Assembly: GCA_025963615.1 (NCBI GenBank)
Contig: JAOQAL010000319.1
Span: 1 to 6,620 of the forward strand
DNA: 6,620 bases
Direction: 5' to 3'
Source: Chitinophagaceae bacterium
GTDB taxonomy: Bacteria > Bacteroidota > Bacteroidia > Chitinophagales > Chitinophagaceae
The position numbers were made by a program, and so were the translations under genes. Of the stretch, positions 1 through 6,400 are shown in pieces; the first letter of the stretch is position 1; each line of letters starts with the position of its first letter. Below the pieces are notes generated by a model. That model was not told where the DNA came from and did not search any database. It worked only from the letters and a program-made list of their open reading frames with translations.

Positions 1-159
1 GAACATCTTACGTCTTTGGAATATTACAATAATGACTGGCATAACTATCAATACGATGCCTCCATCATGAAAACTTTAAACACGAAAGAATCGAAAACAC
101 AAACAGAAGTGGTTACTAACGAAATAGCTTTTTACCTGCATTCTTTGGGAGTGCAATGA
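1..159 (+). CDS. 3' end of an unrecognised gene (partial, left edge)
   Basis: Frame 1 is open from the first base to a TGA at 157-159, giving the last 52 residues of a protein. The fragment is polar and aromatic-rich at its start (SLEYYNNDWHNYQYD), has a charged Lys/Glu/Thr middle, and ends in a short amphipathic stretch (IAFYLHSLGVQ). I see no signal peptide, membrane segment or known motif, and I do not recognise the family. The next gene starts 42 bases downstream on the same strand with no clear terminator between, so the two may share a transcript. That would hint at a cell-envelope or sugar-related role, but this is context only. The remaining doubt is whether this is a real gene end, because only 52 codons are visible. 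Confidence 0.5.
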   Translation, partial: EHLTSLEYYNNDWHNYQYDASIMKTLNTKESKTQTEVVTNEIAFYLHSLGVQ

Positions 160-201
160 AATTAAAATTTCTTTCCTTATAAACAGTAAACTTAAAACAG
201 A

Positions 202-1239
202 ATGAAAATATTTTACGCGGTACAAGCCACTGGCAACGGGCATATCAGCAGGGCTATGGAATTACTGCCACACCTGGAACAATACGGAACGGTAGATATC
301 CTGTTAAGCGGTGCCAATAGCCATCTTGCATTAGACGCACCTATAAAATATCGCAGCAACGGATTAAGCCTTTTTTATAATTGCCATGGTGGTCTTGACT
401 ACTGGAAGATTGTAAAAGAAATGCACCTGCTAAAATTAAGAAAGGAGATACAGGATTTACCGGTAGAAAAATATGACCTGGTTATAAACGATTTTGATTA
501 CATCACAGCCGCCGCCTGCACCAAAAAGAAAATACCTTCTATTAACTATGGGCACCAGGCGAGTTTTCAATCGGTTAATACCCCAAGACCGGAAAAGAAA
601 AGTGCAGGAGGTGAATGGATTTTAAAAAATTTTGCAAGGGCAACACATTATGTAGGCTTACACTTTGACCGGTATGATGATTATATATTTACCCCTGTTG
701 TAAAAAAAGAAATCCTGGAAGCCAGTCCAACAGATAAAAAATATATTACCGTTTACCTCCCGTCTTACTGCGAACCGCAATTAAAAGATATTTTCAACGG
801 AATACCGGACTATCAATTCCAGGTCTTTATAAAAGAAATTTCACAGCCCAAAAAAGAAGGCAATATCATTTTCCTGCCTATTGATAAAAAAATGTTTACC
901 GAGAGCCTGATTCATTGCACGGGTATCATTACCGGTGGAGGATTTGAAACTCCGGCAGAAGCCATACATCTTGGAAAGAAGATTATGAGCATTCCCATTA
1001 AAGGGCAATACGAACAGGTCTGCAACGGTGCTGCTTTGAAAAAATTGGGTATTACCTGTAAACAAACCATCAGCGGGAATTTTAAAAATGAATTCTATGA
1101 ATGGCTGAATTCCGCGGTAAAAATCCAGGTTGATTACAGCAACAGTATTGAAGAATCCCTCAACTATCTTTTCCAGCTTCACAAAAAAAGCATGGGGGAA
1201 GATTTTCCCATATTTACGGAAGATTTCGAATTATCCTGA
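202..1239 (+). CDS. MJ1255-type glycosyltransferase (GT-B fold, MurG/UGT-like)
   Basis: A complete 345-residue protein that probably transfers a sugar from an activated nucleotide-sugar donor to an unknown acceptor in the cytoplasm or at the inner membrane face. It has the two-domain GT-B layout. The N-terminal Rossmann-like half opens with KIFYAVQATGNGHISR, where G11-N12-G13-H14 and S16-R17 form the Gly-rich acceptor-side loop shared with MurG and UDP-glycosyltransferases. The C-terminal half carries the donor-binding signature TGGGFETPAEA (residues 244-254), then GQYEQVCN (about 268-275), equivalent to the family's Q-x-E-Q-x-x-N region. There is no signal peptide or membrane helix. The length fits the family often annotated as glycosyltransferase family 28 or 'MJ1255/VC2487-like'. 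The ATG at 202 places the glycine loop at the expected distance from the N-terminus, and its leader is A-rich without a Shine-Dalgarno sequence. Donor and acceptor cannot be read from the sequence. Confidence 0.85.
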   Translation: MKIFYAVQATGNGHISRAMELLPHLEQYGTVDILLSGANSHLALDAPIKYRSNGLSLFYNCHGGLDYWKIVKEMHLLKLRKEIQDLPVEKYDLVINDFDYITAAACTKKKIPSINYGHQASFQSVNTPRPEKKSAGGEWILKNFARATHYVGLHFDRYDDYIFTPVVKKEILEASPTDKKYITVYLPSYCEPQLKDIFNGIPDYQFQVFIKEISQPKKEGNIIFLPIDKKMFTESLIHCTGIITGGGFETPAEAIHLGKKIMSIPIKGQYEQVCNGAALKKLGITCKQTISGNFKNEFYEWLNSAVKIQVDYSNSIEESLNYLFQLHKKSMGEDFPIFTEDFELS

Positions 1240-1260
1240 TTTCACACCGTTTCAATCATA

Positions 1261-1300
1261 AAAAAAACCAGCCATTCGTTTAGAAAAACAATGAGCTGGT
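1261..1300 (-). terminator. Rho-independent terminator candidate reading leftward
   Basis: ACCAGC (1267-1272) pairs with GCTGGT (1295-1300), and the stem extends inward by CATT (1273-1276) with AATG (1290-1293) across a single bulged A at 1294. On the + strand it is preceded by seven A residues (1261-1267). Read on the - strand, this is a GC-containing stem ending in a run of T, the classic intrinsic terminator form. No T-run follows on the + strand, so it should not stop the glycosyltransferase transcript. No - strand gene is visible for it to terminate. Confidence 0.5.
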
Positions 1301-1347
1301 AACTGCATGAGAAATCTGCTTTACCCAACGAAATGCTTGGGAATAAC

Positions 1348-1461
1348 AATTGCTGTGAGGGTATTGCTGTAAGAACTTGATGCAAGTTGCAGCTTCTATA
1401 TTACCGCCACCTTATTGGAAGGTTACCGTAGCATTAATTCCGGGAATAGGAAACAGCAATT
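1348..1461. repeat. Three copies of ATTGCTGT, two direct and one inverted
   Basis: ATTGCTGT occurs at 1349-1356 and again at 1363-1370, with starts 14 bases apart. Its inverted copy ACAGCAAT is at 1453-1460. The first and third copies extend to a perfect 9-base inverted repeat (1348-1356 with 1453-1461). This could close a domain that contains the hairpins at 1374-1388 and 1409-1423. It may be a structured RNA element, spaced protein-binding sites, or chance in a short AT-rich region. The repeats themselves are read directly, but the function is not known. Confidence 0.4.
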
Positions 1462-1473
1462 ACTTTCGAAAAT

Positions 1474-1535
1474 GTCAATCGGTCGGTTAATATGGCCCAT
1501 TCGTCTTCAATTAGTCCCCGATTGACTGATTTTTT
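1474..1535 (+). terminator. Possible Rho-independent terminator reading rightward
   Basis: GTCAATCGG (1474-1482) is perfectly complementary to CCGATTGAC (1518-1526), a 9-base stem. It is followed, after TGA, by six T residues (1530-1535). The 35-base loop is long for a standard terminator, which lowers confidence. Its position suits the end of the transcript coming from the glycosyltransferase gene, or of a small RNA made from the gap, and would insulate the efflux operon. Confidence 0.35.
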
Positions 1536-1614
1536 ACAGTTTTGTTAATAAATAAAGAGCGGGATCAGTATGCTTTTTTGACAAAGTCTTAATATGTAGT
1601 CGCGGCCTCCATGC

Positions 1615-1644
1615 TTTGATTTTATAAATTTCTGCATACTTTTA
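1615..1644 (+). promoter_or_regulatory. Bacteroidetes-type promoter for the efflux operon
   Basis: TTTG at 1615-1618 and TACTTTTA at 1637-1644 are separated by 18 bases. They match the primary sigma consensus of Bacteroidetes (TTTG, about 19 bases, TAnnTTTG) in all but the last base of the -7 element. Transcription would start near 1650-1652, at or next to the ATG at 1651. This promoter is placed to drive the small ORF, the TolC-family gene and the RND gene as one unit. I see no clear operator overlapping it. Confidence 0.5.
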
Positions 1645-1650
1645 CAGCAA

Positions 1651-2028
1651 ATGTATTTGCCGGCTTGTAATTTATTTTTATTGTTAAACCGATTTATGCT
1701 GCTCGGTATCTATGCTGCATTTTTCGTGGTTCAGTTCTTTTTCAATACCAGTTCTGAAAACAATTTTACTTCTCCGGGAAATATTTATTACCTGGTAAAG
1801 ACCGACAAACAAAACAATCTCATAAAAGGTAAGACAACGCCTGAAAACAAAATCCATATAAGACTTAATAAAAGATTCCAACCAACCGTTATTCCTGATG
1901 GAGCTTATACGGGTGTCCAGATTCCAATAACTTATATAAACAAAAGTAAAACGGATAAGCCTAAAGATTATCTCCTTATCTCATTCATTCTTGCTGCGTC
2001 TCTCCGGGGCCCTCCTTCGTTAAGCTGA
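1651..2028 (+). CDS. Small secreted or membrane-anchored protein ending SLRGPPSLS, head of efflux operon
   Basis: A protein of up to 125 residues. Residues 1-28 are hydrophobic (LFLLLNRF then MLLGIYAAFFVVQFFFN), resembling a signal peptide or N-terminal anchor. A polar Asn/Lys-rich middle follows, with HIRLNKRFQPTVIPDG at about 69-84. The C-terminus is hydrophobic (DYLLISFILAA) and ends in SLRGPPSLS. From memory, short Bacteroidota proteins combining an LNKRFQP-like segment with a terminal LRGPP occur near efflux or metal-resistance genes. I know of no assigned function and could not search. The predicted transcription start falls at the first ATG, so the ATG at 1696 (residue 16, giving 110 residues) may be the true start with a 45-base leader. 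The gene ends 41 bases before the TolC-family gene on the same strand. It has no visible catalytic motif. A non-coding leader region is the alternative, but the ordered hydrophobic-polar-hydrophobic layout favours a gene. Confidence 0.6.
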   Translation: MYLPACNLFLLLNRFMLLGIYAAFFVVQFFFNTSSENNFTSPGNIYYLVKTDKQNNLIKGKTTPENKIHIRLNKRFQPTVIPDGAYTGVQIPITYINKSKTDKPKDYLLISFILAASLRGPPSLS

Positions 2029-2041
2029 CTTGAAGCTTAAC
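2019..2041 (+). promoter_or_regulatory. Perfect 8-bp hairpin across the small gene's stop codon
   Basis: GTTAAGCT (2019-2026) pairs perfectly with AGCTTAAC (2034-2041) around a 7-base loop. The TGA stop of the small ORF (2026-2028) lies at the top of the stem. No T-run follows, so it is not a standard terminator. It lies 28 bases before the start codon of the TolC-family gene and could tune translation or RNA processing between the two genes. The pairing is read directly; the role is inferred. Confidence 0.4.
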
Positions 2042-2069
2042 AATATTTCCAAAGATTTAAAAAAATAAA

Positions 2070-3464
2070 ATGGCAACTTTCAATAGAAGGAAGTTGTGTT
2101 GGATACCGGTTATTGCATTACTATTCCCGGCGCTTTCTGTTCTCTCACAGAATAAGAAGTATTCATTGCCTTCACTAACAGATAGTGCAAGGCAGTATTT
2201 ACCGGCCTTGCTGGAAAAGCAGGCATTGGTACAGGCGGCCAGCGCCGCGGTAACGGATACCCGACACAGTTTTTTACCTAAATTAAAATTCACCGAGCAA
2301 TTAAACATTGGTTCAGACAATTCACTGGCCGGCAGCTATTTTACCTACGGTATCACACCCTCCACCTCAGCAGGCGTGAGGGATGAAAACAATCTGCAGG
2401 CCGCCGCTGGTAATATCGGCGTGTTGTATGAAGAGTATGAACTTATAAATTTCGGATTGAATAATGCAAAAGTAAAGAATTCACAGGCCTATGTTGGGCT
2501 GCAGCAGGCAGACCTCCAACGGGAAGAATATCTTTTAGAATCATCTGTTGCAAGATTATATTTTACGATACTCAAAAATCAATACCGGCTGAATGCAGAT
2601 CAGCAGAATATCGATCGATATAAACAGATCTACACAATCATAAAGGCTTTAACCATAAGCGGCATTAATGCCGGCGCTGATTCTTCTCTTGCCAAAGCGG
2701 AATTGTCAAAAACAATAATCATTTATAACCAGACGCTTGGTAAAGTCAACCAACTGAAAGAGCAATTGTCATTTTTAACTGGTATTCCGTCAATACGGTT
2801 ACAAATTGATACGGTGGGCCATGATTTTATGCACAACAACCCGGCCTTGTCCTATCTGAATGCCGATACAGTAAATAACCCGCTAATTAATTATTATAAA
2901 AGATACCAGGATATTTTTTCTACGGCCGATAAAGTAATCCGTAAATCCTATTTACCAAAGATTCTGCTAAGCAGTAGTGTATGGGCAAGAGGATCAAGCA
3001 TTCAATACAACGATCAATACAAGCCCATAACCACCGGCCTTGGCTACCAGCGATTTAACTATGCGGCAGGCATAGCTTTTACCTACGATCTTTTTAGTGG
3101 TTTATCCCGGAAAGATAAACTGTCCATCAACCGCTTCCGGCAACAGGCTGCACAAGCGCAGCTGCAACAACAGAAACTTGCGATGGTATCCGCTTCCAAT
3201 CAGGCTGACCAGGCATTAGCGACTACGGAAGCGAACCTGCATGAATTGCCCGTACAGCTAAAGGCAGCAGAATCAACTTTTATTCAGAAACTAGCTCAGT
3301 ACAAGGCCGGGATCATATCCCTGATTGATCTTACGAATGCCTCTTTTGTTCTTTACCGTTCCCAAACCGACTTCATTGAAATACGCAGTGATTGGTACCT
3401 GGCGCAGGTGGATAAGGCGGTAACAACAGGAAACCTTCTGCAATTTATTAATTCTATAAACTAA
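2070..3464 (+). CDS. TolC-family outer-membrane efflux channel
   Basis: A 464-residue outer-membrane factor, expected to form a trimeric beta-barrel and periplasmic alpha-barrel that carries exported substrates out of the cell. It starts with a Sec signal peptide (basic RRK at 6-8, hydrophobic core WIPVIALLFPALSVLS, likely cleavage near residues 26-27). Two outer-membrane efflux repeats follow, each with long Gln/Ala/Leu-rich coiled-coil helices. The first helices run from about LEKQALVQAASAAV through the AELSKTIIIYNQTLG and LKEQLSFLTG region. The second set includes RQQAAQAQLQQQKLA and ends with YKAGIISLIDLTNA, a typical late motif of the family. The length is typical for TolC-like channels. 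The ATG at 2070 follows an A-rich leader and gives a complete signal peptide. The RND permease starts 5 bases after the stop, so the two are almost certainly co-transcribed and work together. Substrate is unknown. Confidence 0.95.
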   Translation: MATFNRRKLCWIPVIALLFPALSVLSQNKKYSLPSLTDSARQYLPALLEKQALVQAASAAVTDTRHSFLPKLKFTEQLNIGSDNSLAGSYFTYGITPSTSAGVRDENNLQAAAGNIGVLYEEYELINFGLNNAKVKNSQAYVGLQQADLQREEYLLESSVARLYFTILKNQYRLNADQQNIDRYKQIYTIIKALTISGINAGADSSLAKAELSKTIIIYNQTLGKVNQLKEQLSFLTGIPSIRLQIDTVGHDFMHNNPALSYLNADTVNNPLINYYKRYQDIFSTADKVIRKSYLPKILLSSSVWARGSSIQYNDQYKPITTGLGYQRFNYAAGIAFTYDLFSGLSRKDKLSINRFRQQAAQAQLQQQKLAMVSASNQADQALATTEANLHELPVQLKAAESTFIQKLAQYKAGIISLIDLTNASFVLYRSQTDFIEIRSDWYLAQVDKAVTTGNLLQFINSIN

Positions 3465-3469
3465 TATAA

Positions 3470-6400
3470 ATGGTACGGACAGCTTTAAGGAGGCCGGTTA
3501 CAGTCCTTGTTCTTTTTACAGGACTTCTTCTTTTTTCCATTATGGCGATACGAACGATACCTATAGATATTTTTCCAAAACTTAACCTTCCTGTCATTTA
3601 TGTTATCGAATCGTATGGTGGGATGTCGCCCCAACAAATGGAAGGTTTCTTTTCAACCCGTTTACAGGATCAGTTCCTGTATGTAAATGGGATAAAGAAT
3701 ATTGAAAGCAAAAATATCCAGGGCCTTACCCTTATCAAATTATCCTTTTATGAAAACACCGATATGGCCGAAGCTTCGGCCCAGGTAGCCCTGCAGGTAA
3801 ACCGGGCATCCAAATTCTTTCCTCCCGGGGCACTACCGCCACAGGTTATACGCTTTGATGCATCCTCCTTGCCGGTTGGGCAACTGGTGTTCAGTAGTAA
3901 TGATAAATCATTAAAGGAAATTTATGACCTCGCGGTAACAAGAGTGCGGCCCATGTTTGGTACTGTTGCAGGCCTATCCGCACCACCACCCTTTGGCGCT
4001 AATTCAAGATCGATTGTAATAAGTGCAGATCCCGAAAAATTGAGGCGTTTCAATATATCTCCAGACGAAGTGGTGGATGCTATTTCCAAAAATAATGCAA
4101 TGACCCCTTCCGGTAACCTTCGCATAGATAGCATGATGTACGTAACTACGGTAAATTCTTTAGAAGAAAAAGTACAACAATTTGAAGACATACCGATAGT
4201 GACCCATGGTACGACCTCCGTTTTTATACATGATATCGCCACCGTTGCGGATGCTGCAGATGTAACGGTAGATTATGCTTTGATTAATGGCAAAAGATCC
4301 GTTTATATACCGGTTGTAAAAACCGCGGATGCTTCAACCTGGGGAGTCGTGCAATCATTAAAAGCAAAACTCCCGGAAATGCAAAGTTTGTTGCCGGATG
4401 ATGTGGCAGTAAGCTATGAATTTGACCAGTCTGTTTTCGTAATTAATGCGGTAAAAAGCTTATTAACGGAAGGTGCATTAGGCGCCTTGCTTACAGGTTT
4501 AATGGTATTGCTATTTTTAAGAGATTGGAGAAGCAGTCTGGTAGTAGTGGTCACGATACCAGTTTCCATATTAAGCGCAGTGCTGATGCTTCATCTTGCC
4601 GGTCAAACTATCAATATCATGACATTAAGCGGTCTCGCTTTAGCCATCGGGGTATTGGTAGATCAAGCCACAGTAACGATAGAAAATATACACCAGCACC
4701 TGGAGATGGGCAAGACTAAACGACAGGCTATTCTGGATGCATGCGAAGAAATATCTTTTCCGTTATTACTGATACTGCTTTGTATTCTTGCAGTTTTTGC
4801 TCCATCATTTATTATGAGTGGAGTACCGAAAGCCATGTTTCTTCCATTGTCATTGTCCATCGGCTTTGCCATGATTGTTTCATTTATTGCTGCGCAAACC
4901 TTGGTACCGGTTATCAGCAACTGGTTATTAAAAGAAGAAATGTTCAAATATCATCATGGCAGACTGCATGCTCATGCGGGTCTGGCATTGAATGAAGTTG
5001 AAAAAGCAGAAATAGCCGCGCATACCCGCCAGGAGGTAAAACATCCTGAAAAAAATACATGGTCTCAACGGATGAAAATCGGGCTCGGTAAGCGATTGGA
5101 AAAATGGATGCCGTGGCGAAAATTGATTGTCAGCCTATACCTGGTTACTGCAATGTCAGCGGCCGGCCTTTGTTTCATGCTTATTGGCAAAGATCTTTTA
5201 CCAAAAACAAATAATGGACAGCTGCAGGTACGAATTAAAGAACCAGACGGCACCCGTCTTGAAAAAACAGAACGTGATGTAAAAGGCATACTTGCCGTAA
5301 TTGATACAGCCGTTAATGGTCATGTAGCTATCAGCTCCGCCTATGTAGGTTTAATCCCCAGCAGCTATGGTTCCAGTAATCTATATATTTTCAACAGTGG
5401 TACGCATGAAGCCATTATGCAGGTAACGCTGGATGAAAATTTTAAAACAAACCCGGATCAGTTAAAGGATAAACTCCGCGGTGCTATAAAAGCAAGGTAT
5501 CCTGCCATTAATATATCCTTTGAACCGATTGAGCTCACGGAAAAGATAATGGCCCAGGGCGCCGCCACTCCTATTGAAGTCAGGATCGCGGGAAAGAACT
5601 TTGAAGACATACAACAATATGCGCAGCGTCTGACCGAAAGCCTGCGGAAGATCAGTTACCTGCGTGATGTACAGATCGCACAACCGTTAAAGTTCCCAAC
5701 GCTGAAAATAAATATTGACCGTCTCCGGCTGGCCCAGATGGGGCTTAACCTGAATGAAGTGACAAGAAGTATCACGGATGCTACATCATCCAGTCGTTTT
5801 ACAGAAAAAGTTCAATGGCTGGATACCAAAGTGGCCTATACCTATCAGGTACAGGTGCAGGTGCCGGAATACCTAATGAATTCAATGGAGCAACTGCAGT
5901 CCGTTTCATTGGTTAAAGGTAAAATGCGCCCCGTGCTATCCGATATAGCGCAGATGACAATTGATACATTACCGGGTGAATATGATCGTTCGGGTCCGCG
6001 ACGGTTTTTAACCGTCAGCGCTAATATTTATAAAAAGGACCTCGGCACCGCAACGACTGGGGTTCAAAAAGCAGTTCATGATCTGGGATCACCTCCCAAA
6101 GGAACAGTAACTGAAGTAAAGGGCATGTCGTCGTTACTTACAGAAACGCTGGATTCTTTACAAAATGGGTTGTTGGCCGCGATAATTGTTATCCTTTTAT
6201 TGCTGGCAGCAAACTATCAATCATTCGGAGTTGCAATAGCAGTATTATCAACGGTGCCGATGGTATTGTTGGGTGCCATGATCCTGTTATTGCTGACTGG
6301 TTCAACACTTAACCTGCAATCGTATATGGGTATTATTATGAGTACCGGCGTATCAGTGGCAAACGCCATCCTGATAGTTACGAATGCGGAAGCATTGCGC

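Larger units (their letters stand above)
1240..1650. other. Gene-free, repeat-rich intergenic region
   Basis: About 410 bases lie between the glycosyltransferase stop and the next ORF. No frame on either strand gives an ORF with a start codon and protein-like composition. The region holds a hairpin with a T-run on the - strand (1261-1300), small hairpins at 1374-1388 (AACTTG/CAAGTT, 3-base loop) and 1409-1423 (ACCTT/AAGGT, 5-base loop), and a long-range inverted repeat (1348-1356 with 1453-1461). It also holds a hairpin with a T-run on the + strand (1474-1535) and a promoter-like pair (1615-1644). I find no tRNA, rRNA, CRISPR unit or recognisable insertion-sequence end. Confidence 0.6.

Noticed and set aside
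841..1182. Minus-strand ORF of 113 codons inside the glycosyltransferase gene.
   Set aside because: It is fully antisense to a gene with clear GT-B motifs, and its translation looks like a frame shadow.
1280..1440. Minus-strand open stretches in the gap, including one of about 42 codons ending inside the leftward terminator loop and a short one ending INATVTFQ before a stop.
   Set aside because: They have no start codon, are interrupted by stops in every frame, and resemble no protein I recognise. They could be remnants of a lost gene, but the sequence alone does not support that call.
1301..1650. Search for a - strand promoter that would feed the leftward terminator.
   Set aside because: No TTTG/TAnnTTTG pair with acceptable spacing was found on the - strand in this interval.
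3922..4242. Minus-strand ORF of 106 codons inside the RND gene; similar antisense or out-of-frame ORFs at 4663-4947, 5065-5289, 5462-5683 and 6217-6495.
   Set aside because: All lie within the uninterrupted RND reading frame and have no recognisable domains or own regulatory signals.
4525..4995. Two plus-strand ORFs (4525-4719 and 4741-4995) that might suggest a frameshift in the permease.
   Set aside because: I translated the permease frame codon by codon from 3470 to 6619. It is continuous and keeps TM4-TM6 motifs through this stretch, so these are off-frame shadows.
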